Source: Spisula solida (taxonomy: Eukaryota; Mollusca; Bivalvia; Venerida; Mactridae). From it: 64,000 nt of DNA. Under the pieces are notes generated by a model that had not been told where the DNA came from, ran no database searches, and saw nothing but the letters and a program-made list of their open reading frames with translations. The stretch spans positions 10,405,455-10,469,454 of the forward strand of contig OX365948.1 of the NCBI GenBank assembly GCA_947247005.1, written 5' to 3'. Position 1 is the first letter of the stretch. Each line of letters begins with the position of its first letter. Both the position numbers and the translations under genes were made by a program. Shown piece by piece: positions 36,901 through 46,198 of the stretch.

Positions 36901-39186
36901 ATAAAGCTAATTTGTTTACTTCTAAAAATAACTCAAGTGCATTTTTGAGGGCCGTTGTAGGGGTCACCACATCACCTCATTTTTAAGTCCAACAGGAACA
37001 TCAATCCGGACACTGTGTTGTCCGGTTTTTTATCTTGTGACTATTGGAAAAAAAATGATTGAAACATTGCGCTATGATTTTAAAGGTTCACTTTCATAGC
37101 AGGCTTTCTGATATAAAATGACGTTGTACGATGTTTTGAAACTCAGCACGTATTTATTAAAGCTATATTTTCTTGGTTTAACTGTTCACAAAACATCTCA
37201 TCGGCTTACCTCATAATTATATAGCATAAGGACCATAGTTTACATTTCCGGCCTGCACAGAAGTATTGCGCATGAGCAGTTATGCCGTTTTTCGTTTTCC
37301 GGATTTGGTGGTCGCCAACCAGTATATGTGATTGCAACACTTTAATAAGTAACAAACGTGTCCAAAAAGTTGACATCATTTATCACTGTTTATTGTGTAC
37401 ACATATGCAAAAATTAGTTCACATGCAGAATTAGCCAAAAAGCCTGCATATGCACTAATATAATCATCATCATTTTCAGTGATCGCCTCAAACTAATCAG
37501 AGTATACTCGCGATTTGACATTTAACCAAACATACGCAGGTGATGGGCTGGACTACAATATTTACATATAAAAATCATACTTTGTACAAATATTTTTTTT
37601 AAAAACTGGTAAAAAACAAGAGATGCAGTTTAGTATTTGTAGCAAGTTGCCATAGTGGCCGTGTAGGCTTAGCTACGGCATGTTGTGGTAAGTGATTCCA
37701 GAGAACTATGGATGAGGGGAAGAAACTGTGTTGATAGGTAGTTTTACTGCATGATATCTGATTAAGCTGTTGGTTATGGAAACGGGAAGATCTAGATGGG
37801 CGTAGGGGAGGATCTGATTTGAATGTCAACAAGGCCATGTCTGATCTTATACAGCATAGTATTTTTAGCTATGTCTCGTCTTCGCTGTAAAGTTGGCCAA
37901 TGTAGGTCTTGTAACATACTGGAGACGGAGCTTGTGCTGCTGTAATCATTCTTCACGAACCTGGCAGCTCTACTTTGGGTCATCTCCAGTTGACTGATGC
38001 TGGTGTCAGTGTGCTGGGACCATACAGTAAAGGTATATTCTATGATAGGACGGACATAGGTCTTATATGCAGTAGCTTTGGCCTTTGGTAAGGTTGGGCG
38101 GATGTTTCTGTGAATGAAAGACATGGTTGAATTGGCTTTTTTGTTTATGCTGTTGATATGGGTATTCCAGGAGAGATCGGGCGTGATGGTTAAACCCAAT
38201 TTTTTTGCTGCAGAGGATGGTTTAAGTTTAGTGTTATGGATAGAGAAAGGTTGCGTTTATTGGTAATGTGTATAACTTCACATTTGTCAGGGTTAAATGA
38301 CATTATTATTAACCAATCATTTTCCCATTCTTGCATACTGTCTAGGTCATCTTGCAGGTCATCTTCAATAACGACTTAATTATTGCATAATATATCATGT
38401 GTATTTTTAGATCTTTGCACATCATACCACATGTCAAAATCATACATGCCATGTTTCGCAGACCCCTTTGCGTGAGATTGGTGATGGAAATGCAGGAGAT
38501 TTCATTAAAATGCAGGAGATTTTCCTAGCTGAAAGTTTAGACTTAAAGTATTGAAGTTTATATGCTGTTTTCACTTATCTTACTTTTATGACAATACCAT
38601 GCATGCTTCATGTAGCAATTTAAACTAATATTTGTCATCATTTTCATAGTGTAAACAAAAAAGTCAGGTTCCAATTTGTCCATGAAATGCGTGAGATTTG
38701 ATAAATTGGCCTCCGATCATGCAGGAGTAGAGTCTCAAATGCAGGAGACTCACGCATGATGCAGGAGATCTGGCATGTATGCAAAATCACTATCACATGC
38801 AAAGTGAAAGTCCCAATGTTCGACAACCTCCTGATATATTTTCTGTTACTGTCTAATCAGGGTACACTGTGTTATTTTTTTCCAAAATTACCGAATATCA
38901 ACTTCACTGGAATACCAAAAGGGCCAAACTGATAGCTGCAGACGAAAACTAAGTGATAGCAACCAATTCATATTTACCCCACCCACATGTCAAATGCAAC
39001 ATGACTCAAAACACGTGCAAATCACTCTTAAAACTACACAGCATAAACGAAACAAATACAATATAGAGTCAACACAACGTTATTTATTAACTAAATGAAT
39101 TGAAAACGGCAAAATATGACATTCCTCACCTTGTATTTGTCAAAACCGGCTAACATTTCTTTTGACAGAACATGAAAATTCGCCAT
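24934..39186 (-). CDS. SELENOI: Ethanolaminephosphotransferase 1 (EPT1/SELENOI type)
   Basis: It transfers phosphoethanolamine from CDP-ethanolamine to diacylglycerol, making phosphatidylethanolamine in ER/Golgi membranes (Kennedy pathway). Nine exons, read downwards: 39186-39130, 35886-35818, 33641-33449, 32780-32518, 31984-31879, 31225-31180, 30812-30632, 29178-28996, 24999-24934. All introns are GT-AG and all phases join, giving 387 aa. The CDP-alcohol phosphotransferase motif DG(x)2AR(x)8G(x)3D(x)3D is complete, from D110 to D132 (DGKQAR...GELFDHGLD). Other family landmarks are [38 protein letters not shown] and [17 protein letters not shown]; hydrophobic helices fill the C-terminal half. 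The protein ends SKQAKK then TAA TAA, with no in-frame TGA/Sec extension like that of vertebrates. Introns hold a LINE fragment, an hAT element and HINE-like repeats. Head-to-head with RWDD3. Paralogues CEPT1/CHPT1 are less likely. Confidence 0.92.
25060..25290 (+). repeat. Dispersed repeat (CATGTGCAGCTT family), copy 1
   Basis: Shared text such as GAATGTGTACA, TATGTGCAGCTTAA, TATCAAGAAT and TCTCCCTTGATAAG recurs at 42590-42760 and 43308-43480 in the same orientation. It lies in EPT1 intron 8. Ends and class unknown. Confidence 0.55.
25584..26981 (-). mobile_element. Pearl/HINE-like element A, nine or so TGACC-rich modules
   Basis: The left end is AACAAGAGGGCCCAAAGGGC (hairpin GGGCCC-AAA-GGGCCC) and then GCTCACCTGT. 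The right end is GACAGGTGAGCTA, inverted relative to GCTCACCTGT. Between them are modules of about 155 bp (GTGACCTAGTTTTTGACCCC, GATGATCATTGTGACCAAGT) and a (GACG)n tract at 26881-26935. One-sided terminal hairpin, subterminal inverted repeats, internal tandem modules and a microsatellite match Helentron-associated/pearl-type elements; the classification is inference. Lies in EPT1 intron 8. Confidence 0.75.
26982..27773 (-). mobile_element. Pearl/HINE-like element B, head-to-tail with A
   Basis: It abuts element A. It starts ACAAGAGGATCATAGATCCT (hairpin GGATC-AT(A)-GATCC) then GCGCTCACCTGC, and ends GACGGACGGACGACGGAC, GCTCACC and GGCAGATGAGCTA. It has four to five diverged TGACC modules. 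The direct junction suggests insertion at the end of A or a tandem rolling-circle product. Confidence 0.7.
27774..28995. other. Rest of EPT1 intron 8
   Basis: No structure beyond a partial duplication of about 60 bp around 28770-28930 (CCACCTTGGACATGGTTAGG-like text three times). Confidence 0.5.
29377..30189. mobile_element. hAT-type non-autonomous element with 8-bp target duplication
   Basis: ACAGATAA occurs at 29377-29384 and again at 30182-30189, flanking a 797-bp element. It begins AGTGATGCAAAATCGG and ends CGTTACATCACT, giving terminal repeats AGTGATG. Subterminal CGATTAATCG motifs are plentiful at both ends. An 8-bp duplication and this terminus are typical of hAT transposons. There is no transposase ORF. 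Located in EPT1 intron 7. Confidence 0.85.
31690..31845. mobile_element. Foldback MITE in EPT1 intron 5
   Basis: Imperfect arms of about 50 bp pair 31690-31743 with 31793-31845; the inner parts CTATATATACATA/TATGTATATATAG are exact. No coding content. Confidence 0.6.
33820..34085. mobile_element. Foldback MITE in EPT1 intron 2
   Basis: Arms of about 40 bp share CTTTTGGCTACAGGTCCAA exactly, with diverged outer ends (CAGTGTGGCAATACCA versus CACGGTGTAGCAGTACCA). No target duplication could be fixed. Confidence 0.6.
34442..34465. repeat. Perfect 24-bp palindrome
   Basis: TTGTGTGGCGT and ACGCCACACAA flank AA. Both arms are 11 bp and exact. Lies in EPT1 intron 2. Confidence 0.7.
34875..35272. mobile_element. 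398-bp element with 21-bp perfect inverted ends
   Basis: The ends are ACATATCGATCGGCCGATTAA and its exact reverse complement (34875-34895, 35252-35272). The inner part is richer in CpG than its surroundings. No ORF and no clear target duplication. Lies in EPT1 intron 2. Confidence 0.65.
36098..36275 (+). repeat. 35-bp tandem repeat, five copies
   Basis: Copies of ACCAATAATCAATACAAGTT followed by CACATAAGACCGTGA lie in EPT1 intron 1. Confidence 0.85.
37599..38390 (-). pseudogene. LINE reverse transcriptase C-terminal fragment
   Basis: Minus-strand translation from about 38385 gives [15 protein letters not shown] and [15 protein letters not shown]. After a break come [53 protein letters not shown] and, in another frame (37838 to 37599), [15 protein letters not shown]. 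This is the thumb and C-terminal region of a non-LTR retrotransposon ORF2. At least one frameshift near 37830 and a frame break around 38200 show it is dead. The catalytic palm is absent; 5' truncation is usual for LINEs. The clade is not assignable by eye. Lies in EPT1 intron 1. Confidence 0.88.
38441..38781. repeat. Inverted-end repeat with ATGCAGGAGA motifs
   Basis: Ends CATACATGCCA and TGGCATGTATG are exact inverted repeats. TGCGTGAG follows on both sides, and ATGCAGGAGA occurs several times inside. Possible MITE in EPT1 intron 1. Confidence 0.5.
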
Positions 39187-39260
39187 TTTTGTTGTTGTTG
39201 TTTCGATTTATGTCAACATCCGGCTGTCAAAGTTAACTTTTCCATGTGTGTACAGTGATA
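39187..39260. promoter_or_regulatory. Divergent EPT1/RWDD3 promoter core
   Basis: Only 74 bp separate the two start codons, so the genes must share a bidirectional promoter region and probably have overlapping 5' UTRs. ACATCCGGCT at 39216-39225 (AGCCGGATGT on the other strand) fits an ETS-type site. There is no TATA box. Confidence 0.5.
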
Positions 39261-42200
39261 ATGCATCAAGAAGAGTTCGAAGCCGTACATTCTCTATTTT
39301 GCCTTCCGGGAGAATGCGAATTTCAAGGTGACACTTGATATTTCATGACATATCATTAACATGCGTGCTTTCATACATTGGTCCATTAACTGTCATAAAA
39401 CTCGGACGGCTGGTGATAATCGGATAAACTTTCAAAATATGTCAAAGATGTGACAGTATGATATTTATATCAGTCATCAATTGTTTAAATGTGACAGCAA
39501 CATATTTACAAATAATCAATAACAATGACATTGTTGTCAAGATTTAATATAAGGCAGAATAACTGTTTAATACCTTACAATGCAACTAGCTATGTACACT
39601 CTACAGTAGTTTTCTAAGATTTATTTGATTTGAACCACTACTGTACTGTAATCAATATAAAGATGATAATGCACCAGTCAATTGAAATCACCCCCCCCCC
39701 CCCCCCTAAAACCTGGGGAATAGTGGGGATTTTTACTTTTGCCTATTCATACCGCGGGTAAAATCCCTTTCCCCAGGGCCATAGAGCGAGATGGTAACCC
39801 CCCCCCCCGCAAATAGTCCCGCCCTATACATCACGGGTATAATAACGGTATTATTTTAATTTATTATACCCCCAGATACATAGTATATGGGGGTTATATT
39901 AGTCATGCTTCATGTTGGTCTGTACAAATTTTAACTGCGCTATTTCTCTGCAAACATTGATCAGATTTCATCGAAACTTTGCATGACTCATCAGTACCAA
40001 GTCTAGTTGTGCATATCGTCTGCGGACATCAGTCAGATAAGTTTTAAGTGAGTTACGGCCCTTTGTTTTTTACCCTTGTTAATTTTGTCCGGGCCATTTC
40101 TCTGTAACCATTGGTCGTATTTCATCAAAACTTTGCATGATGGATCAGTACTAAGTCTAGTTGTGCATATCGTGGAGGGACGTCGGTCAGATCAAGTTTA
40201 AGGGAGTTACGGCCCTTTGTTTTTTACCCTTGTTAATTTTGTCCTGGCCATTTCTCTGTAACCGTTGGTCGTATTTCATCAAACCTTTGCATGACTCATC
40301 AGTACCAAGTGTAGTTGTGCATATTGTTGGCAGACATAGGTTAGATGGATTTTAAGGGAGAAACGGCCCTTTGTTGTTTACACTTGCAAATTTTGTCCAG
40401 GCTATCTTCTGTAACCATTGGTCGTATTTCATCAAAACTTTGCATGACTGATCAGTACCAAGTCCAGTTGGATATTTTGTATGTGCTGTTGCTTATGATT
40501 GTGGCTGTGTACTTTGCAAGACTCATCAGTTCTAAAGCTAGACTAGACACAGGCCTAGACACTAACTTTTTTGGCCACTGGTCCGACAGGGCAAAAGTGC
40601 CAAATTTGTAAATAGGACAGTTACTGGTCCTCCAGAATTTTCACTGTTCCTTCTGGATTTTCACTGGTCTCGGACCATTGTTAGTGTCGAGCCCTGGTCT
40701 TAGACATGTATGCATATCATCATTATTTTGACGCCCCATACTTAGTCACTGTGTCTAACAGTATCTGGGGATATTCATCACATTCAGGGAGATTTCTTGT
40801 TTCTTAAGTTGTGCTGCTATATATTTAATGTCATGGCCTAAAATAAAATATTGTTTGTTTCCCCTTCTCCTACCTACCCGGGAAAAAAAACGCCCTACCC
40901 AAAATATTTTATTGCCCAAATTGAAATTGTATTTTTTTATTAAATATTGGGGACAGGCATGTTTCTTACTACATTTTTGTAGTACATTTCGTACATATTT
41001 TAGATTTAAGTTTGTTGGTTTTCACCTTATTGTTACATTTTTACTATATTTCATTAACCAATAACTATTAGCAATTTCTGAAACAATTAAAAATAAATTT
41101 AACCTACCTATAATACCTATCTTGGGTCGGGATGAGGACACAAAGAATATTTTAAGTTTGGCCCAACACAATTATGCATTCATCTGCAATTCAAAAAGTA
41201 ATTCATTTTCTTTCAGATAATAGAATTGCTGTCAACACTTTAGTTGAACACAGTGGACCAGCAAGATGTGTTCCAGTTCAAATAATAATCCAATTGCCAA
41301 TTGACTACCCAGCTTGTGTTCCTCAGATGTCTATTTTATCAGAGCATTTAAATCGAGACATGGTCAATAGAATCAAAGACAAGTCATTGAATATTTGTAA
41401 AAGTTTGCTTGGAGAGCCCATGTTGATATCCGTAATATCTTCTGTACAAGAAAACATCAGAGAAGAGCTTGATTCTCAATGCTGTGATAGTATCTATAAT
41501 GATAACAAACTTAGTGCTGACCTGATGGAACAGAAAGATAGTAACATTTGGACTAGTATATTACACATAGATCATATGAGGTCGACCAATAAGTACTGTA
41601 AGACTTTGGAAAAATGGGCATCTGAGTTGTCATTGAAAGGAATGATAATATTCCTCAATAAACTGATCTTAGTGATTCTGCAAGGAGAAATACAGAATAT
41701 AAAGGTAGGACAACACAATAATGTGCAAGTATGCAAATAAACTATTTTTCAATGATTATGCCAAACATGTTTGTTTATGTTTGTTTCCCTCCAACAACTG
41801 ACAAAACCATAAAAAATTGTTATTACATGTATAATATTTTCTGCAACAGTACCATCATGACCACTTTACTTCAACAGACCAATCCTCTTTCTACATGTAT
41901 TTGGGTCATGGGGGAAAACAGAATTATTTTAAGCTTGGCCTTATCACCCCAATTGTTGTAAAAAAGGGCAAGTGGGTCTTGTAGCTGAAAATTCTTTTAA
42001 GTAGCTTTGTTACCTCTTTCATGGCATTTGAGTTCATTCAAGAGCATGACATCAGTTTTCCGTTCTTTCAGAGCCATTTGAAACAGAACAATTCTCTGGT
42101 GGAACTCAGAAGTATTGAATCAGGATTAGTACAGTGGTTTATAGTGATATTTTTATCTATGAATACAATGAATTTAATACCACAATTATTTTATCATTTC

Positions 42201-42963
42201 AGGATTTTATTGTTCAATTGAAGACTGTTAGTGTTGATGTTGATTCAAAAGGTCATAGTTGTAAAGAAAGAATGATGTCTGTACTATGTGAAAAGCAGAT
42301 GAATTCGACACAGATAACAAGGTATGAATAAAAAACATGATATTGTGGGGAGATATTAAACTACCATTTGCATAATTTAACAGCTACAATGTTCTTGCGG
42401 GAATTGATATACATGTGTTATCAACATGCATGCATACTGGTCAGGATCGCGTTAATATCTCTGCATTATTATGTACCTGTACCTTTTTACACTTTAATAC
42501 TCACTTTGATTAATTTATTCATTGTTGCTACATGCTAACTTTCAGTGGAACAAGTATAATATTAGAACATGTTACTTCATACTCCGTACACTTTCTATGA
42601 TAAGAGTTTAACTAGAATGTGTACATATCTCATGTGCAGCTTAAATTACTATATCACTGTATGTCAAATATCAAGAATTATTATCTCCCTTGATAAGTTT
42701 TTTTGTTAAGTCCATTTCCATAGCTTGCTTGTTTCACCTTCTACACTATGTATAATTTGCTTGCTTTAAGCTGAATATTTTTCCATTTTTGGAATAATTT
42801 CAGTTCTTATATTGTACTCTTCATATGTTTTGATTTCAGATTAATGAGGTTTGAAAGAAGACAGTTAGAGGACAAGGAAGAGTTAAAAGCTTTATTTTTC
42901 CAGTCTGGTCTTGGTGACCTTTATGATGAGCATGTGACAAGATTGCATTCTGGATGTAGTTAG
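39261..42963 (+). CDS. RWDD3: RWD domain-containing protein 3 (RSUME type)
   Basis: Vertebrate RWDD3 (RSUME) binds the SUMO E2 UBC9 and promotes sumoylation; the role here is inferred from homology. Four exons: 39261-39327, 41217-41704, 42203-42321, 42840-42963. GT-AG throughout, phases 1, 0 and 2, giving 265 aa, close to the vertebrate length. The N-terminal RWD domain (about residues 1-115) begins MHQEEFEAVHSLFCLPGECE and includes IIIQLPIDYPACVPQMSI, the YPxxxP-like RWD turn. The C-terminal region has the family block WTSILHIDHMRSTNKYCK, then KWASELSLKG and LKTVSVDVDSKGHSCKERMM. A poly(A) signal AATAAA (42967-42972) lies four bases after the stop. Head-to-head with EPT1, convergent with the EGF gene. 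Intron 1 carries a 155-bp repeat array. Confidence 0.93.
39691..39710. repeat. Poly-C run
   Basis: About 17 consecutive C in RWDD3 intron 1, followed by further short C-runs near 39798. Other homopolymer tracts (C then A) occur at about 51783-51802. Confidence 0.8.
39866..40510 (+). repeat. Hairpin-headed array of 155-bp modules
   Basis: It begins with a hairpin (CCCCCAGATA...TATGGGGG) and continues with about four modules containing TTTCATCAAAACTTTGCATG, ACTCATCAGTACCAAG and GTTACGGCCCTTTG. One diverged module is also at 53225-53340. Same architecture as the pearl/HINE-like families but without a GACG tract here. Confidence 0.7.
42590..42760 (+). repeat. Dispersed repeat (CATGTGCAGCTT family), copy 2
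   Basis: In RWDD3 intron 3; matches 25060-25290 and 43308-43480. Confidence 0.55.
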
Positions 42964-42966
42964 TTG

Positions 42967-42972
42967 AATAAA
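42967..42972 (+). terminator. RWDD3 poly(A) signal
   Basis: Canonical AATAAA four bases after the RWDD3 stop codon, implying a very short 3' UTR. Confidence 0.6.
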
Positions 42973-43307
42973 TGTATAAATTTAGACTGTTTTCATTTTA
43001 TTGCTTGTTAGGAGCTAATCTTGAAAACAATTTAGAAGATATATTAAATTTTGTTGTCAGTCTGCCATGTCATCTGTAACTTGAATAGTAATTGTGCTAC
43101 TGTCCTCGAAGTGTATATGAATATTAGTCAGCATGAGTTGTTGTGCACCTACATACATGTATAGGGACGTATTACATCCTATATGTTAGCATTCTGCTGT
43201 TCAATGGTGTGCACCTATATACATGTATAGGGACGTATTACATCCTATATGCTAGCATTCTGCTGTTCATTGGCTTTTGTGTTGGTGAGTTGATGTTTTA
43301 GCTATTT

Positions 43308-43480
43308 AATCCTTTAGTCCATACACCCTACACTATTCTGATTAGAGATGAGCTAAAATGTACAAATGTCATGTGCAGCTCTTTGTGGAAATATCGAGAA
43401 TAAACTCTCTTTATGTATAAGGTGTTACATTTTAAGTCCATTTCAATAATTGGATTGTTTTCCTGCAGTGCTCATATAGG
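43308..43480 (+). repeat. Dispersed repeat (CATGTGCAGCTT family), copy 3
   Basis: Lies between RWDD3 and the EGF gene; matches the other two copies. Positions 43140-43260 also hold a 62-bp direct duplication (CACCTACATACATGTATAGG). Confidence 0.55.
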
Positions 43481-43554
43481 AAAATAATTGATGATGAACA
43501 TATTATTACATTTTAAATTCCCCTGGTCATTGGGCTAATTCTAAGGAAACCTGC

Positions 43555-44420
43555 ATTCAAGTCTCCCGGAGGAGACTTTCTCACTCTTGGTGAGCGTGAT
43601 GCCAACATCGAGGTACAGCGCCCAGGAATATTAAACATGTACAGGGTGATCATTAATATATAACTTTAATAACTTTGTCAGTTGTTAAGATAATACAGAT
43701 TGTTATATACCTTTGATTAACATACATATGTAAGTTTTATTCTACACATAAATTATTTTTAAATGTCACATACTTTTTTCACATCATAAGTTCGAAACGT
43801 TTCCCTTTATTCTGCAAAACTTCAAAACCAGCCCAAAATACGTTGTAAATAATCAATTGAAACCTTGCATGTTACACCACCGATGCTTCAAATTTCACAG
43901 TGTATTGAGGTTTCAAACAAATATTGTTTCTGGGGTTTGGAGTATTCATTCCTTCCTCTAGGCATCCACATTAAAAGAAACCCAAAGGGTTTAAGTCGGG
44001 TGAGTGTAGAGGCTAAGTTAATGTATGGTCTTCGGCGAAATGATACAGTGGCCAAATTGCTTGAAATCACTGAAAACGTTTGGCAGCATCAAGGACGGTA
44101 TGGACGTAATCTTTATATCACATGCATTTATTAGTCATATCTAAAACAAAACTTGGGCTCATTAGCTTTATAACAAGGGTCAAACCACTTCTCTATCATA
44201 AAATCTGACAAAGTTACTAAAGTTATTTATGTTACCATATATTAATGATCACCCTGTATATACACCGCCCTCACAGGCACCAATTCACACCTTGGTCGAG
44301 CGGAGCATTGCACATTATTCTTGCTCTGAAAAATTAAGCAGTGGCGCAGACAGGGATCAAACCCGGGACCTCTCGATCCTGACGCGGGTGCCTTACCTCT
44401 AAGCCACCCCCTCCCCACAC
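43555..44420 (-). mobile_element. tRNA-headed SINE, minus strand, interrupted
   Basis: On the minus strand 44418 to 44340 reads GGGGGTGGCTTAGAGGTAAG (A-box region) and GTCCCGGGTTTGATCCCTG (B-box region), a tRNA-like head. The remainder probably continues to about 43555 (GTCTCCCGGAGGAGACTTTC), split by the CAGGGTG-ended element at 43640-44258. Joining the two halves is inference. Confidence 0.5.
43640..44258. mobile_element. CAGGGTG-ended element, 615 bp (family 5)
   Basis: Inverted ends CAGGGTGATCATTAATATAT and, after a short indel, AACTTTGTCAG are flanked by TA. On the minus strand (44070 to 43888) the peptide LKPFGFLLMWMPRGRNEY faintly resembles the conserved block near the last catalytic Asp of mariner transposases (pattern LxPxDFFLWG). 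That would make it a decayed remnant; the resemblance is weak. Confidence 0.7.
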
Positions 44421-44541
44421 TTGTTTGTAATAATATGATTACTTGCTACATGTAGTATTTAAACTGACCTGTACCTCATTCTGACACATTAATGAATCCA
44501 CAATTATTCAACAAACAACAGTTACTGTCTCTTCAAATAAT

Positions 44542-44547
44542 TTTATT
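44542..44547 (-). terminator. Poly(A) signal of the EGF-like gene
   Basis: AATAAA on the minus strand about 72 bp downstream of the stop codon at 44619. Confidence 0.5.
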
Positions 44548-44618
44548 ACAATACTAGATTTCAAGCATGTAGCCACTGACAAGTAACAGATTGAAATATT
44601 CTCCCTCACAATCAATAT

Positions 44619-45863
44619 TCAAATAACCATGTACATGTATTTACATATCAGAAATGTAACAACAGTAGGCATCAGTGAAGTTATAGAACTTCCTCTAGAT
44701 AATCCAACAATATCCATAATCTCAGATATAAAGTCAGTTTCTTTATTTTTTGAAGGCTGTTCTTCTTCACTTTTTACATGGTGCAATATAGTAGCTGACT
44801 GATGCATTGATAAAAGTCTCTCACATTCATTAGTATCTGGATTGATGTCATATCCTCGTAGACATGTACACATGTACTTACCAACACTGTTTTTGCATAT
44901 TCGATTTTCAGGACAGTCATGCTTATTTTCATAGCATTCATCAGTGTCTACACACATACCAAATCGGCTGCTCCAGTGAAATCCTAGTCGTTCAGACGAA
45001 CAGTCGCATGTGATATTGAATTTGTTTTTTATTAGATCCTTGAAATTATAGTTAGCCCCATCCTTCCACTTACATTCACTATTTTTTAACTTCAAACACG
45101 GATTACCTTTGACCTTATAATTGGATGTGATAAAATTTCCGTGATCTTCTCTTCCGTAGCACGGATCTGGACAAAACCACATATTGGCACAAGTGAATGG
45201 GTCTTTCTTAAAATTATCATTCCTGATATCATTAATAGGCAATTCATCTTTCTCTACCATTTTCTTCCGTCTTTCTTTTGGTATTTCATTAACAGCATTC
45301 AAGAAAGACAGACAGGGAACATGACCTTGTGAGAATTTTAGGTCAGCATTTCCTGTTTTAGTGTACCAGCACATATAATACATGGCTGTTTGTCTAAACT
45401 TGAATTCTTCATAATTATTTTGAAATGGAGCATAAGTTGGGAGTTCATCTTTATGTTTCAACAAATGTTGAAGAGATCCTGAATACCAAGCACTGTCTAC
45501 AATCATCTCAATACATTGTGCAGCAGATTGGTCACATGCTCTGGTAAGTCTCTCGTCAAGTTCTCTCAATGTTGGGGAAGGAAACTTCTTGTAAAACACC
45601 TGATCGTCTGGACCAACATTGCCAGTCAGATAACGAAAGTCAGCTCCAAAATACTTGTGTGCTGCAACATAAATGCCAACCAGCCATAAGTCTGTTTTAA
45701 AACCGTTACCATCGATTTTTGCACCTATTTCCCTGATGTCTGGCAACAACTCCTTGATGTCATATTTATCTTCTGTCCCACTGCAGTAAATACTCTGAAC
45801 AGTAAAGCAAAGAATGAAAAGCAAGGAATACATCTTCGTGTTGAAATGAAATTCGGACGCCAT
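44619..45863 (-). CDS. Secreted, probably GPI-anchored EGF-like protein, 414 aa, intronless
   Basis: Product not recognised. Residues 11-28 (MYSLLFILCFTVQSIYC) form a signal peptide. A roughly 200-residue N-terminal region with scattered cysteines (RACDQSAAQCIEMIVDSAWY; YYMCWYTKTGN) matches no domain I can name. A cysteine-rich stretch follows (FTCANMWFCPDPCYG; NITCDCSSERLGFHWSSRFG), then a complete calcium-binding EGF domain near residues 310-352. That domain starts DTDECYENKHDCPENRIC and has the Asn-hydroxylation pattern CKNSVGKYMC. The last 25 residues are hydrophobic after a small-residue patch (GLSRGSSITSLM), as in GPI-anchor signals. The second ATG of the frame (MYSLL) may be the true start. 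Convergent with RWDD3 and divergent from ASNSD1. Lack of introns in an intron-rich region suggests old retroposition or a naturally single-exon gene. Confidence 0.85.
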   Translation of the reverse strand: MASEFHFNTKMYSLLFILCFTVQSIYCSGTEDKYDIKELLPDIREIGAKIDGNGFKTDLWLVGIYVAAHKYFGADFRYLTGNVGPDDQVFYKKFPSPTLRELDERLTRACDQSAAQCIEMIVDSAWYSGSLQHLLKHKDELPTYAPFQNNYEEFKFRQTAMYYMCWYTKTGNADLKFSQGHVPCLSFLNAVNEIPKERRKKMVEKDELPINDIRNDNFKKDPFTCANMWFCPDPCYGREDHGNFITSNYKVKGNPCLKLKNSECKWKDGANYNFKDLIKNKFNITCDCSSERLGFHWSSRFGMCVDTDECYENKHDCPENRICKNSVGKYMCTCLRGYDINPDTNECERLLSMHQSATILHHVKSEEEQPSKNKETDFISEIMDIVGLSRGSSITSLMPTVVTFLICKYMYMVI

Positions 45864-46198
45864 TTTCTACCGTGCGTGCAATTAGTGATGACGTCATTAC
45901 GATCCCAAGACCTCGTGCATTGTCATTAATATTATTTACAGTAACAATCAACTTATAAATAAATATTGGCATATGCGTAGTTAATGACACATACCAGATC
46001 CGTAAACTGATTTTCTAGGAAGCGAAGACTAAAGTAATTATAAGTTTTGTAGATTTTCATTGCTTCGTGTGATTATTTTTGGGGTTTTTAAATCGTTGGG
46101 TTGTTTACCTGCTCTTGTATTGGATTGTCTCCCTTGCACAACTTGTGTTTGTTATTTTTTGCTTGGAAAAGATGCTTGTGAGCTGATACAGCTTTAAA
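45864..46198. promoter_or_regulatory. Divergent EGF gene/ASNSD1 upstream region with a CRE
   Basis: A perfect TGACGTCA palindrome lies at 45889-45896, 26 bp before the EGF-gene ATG. A four-codon upstream ORF (ATG CTT GTG AGC TGA, 46172-46186) sits just ahead of the ASNSD1 start. GATACAG at 46185-46191 could be a splice acceptor, so ASNSD1 may have a further non-coding first exon. Confidence 0.4.

Noticed and set aside
39960..40460. Hammerhead ribozyme core on the minus strand (CTGATGAGTC...GAAAT)
   Set aside because: The required stem II and the GAAAC box are not present; the motif is part of a 155-bp repeat module.
43865..44134. 89-codon plus-strand open frame
   Set aside because: It lies wholly inside the CAGGGTG-ended element and the minus strand shows the better, though weak, resemblance to a transposase.
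45864..46198. A conserved ASDURF-type upstream protein as in the mammalian ASNSD1 5' leader
   Set aside because: No long upstream frame with coiled-coil character is present here; it could lie in an unseen upstream exon.
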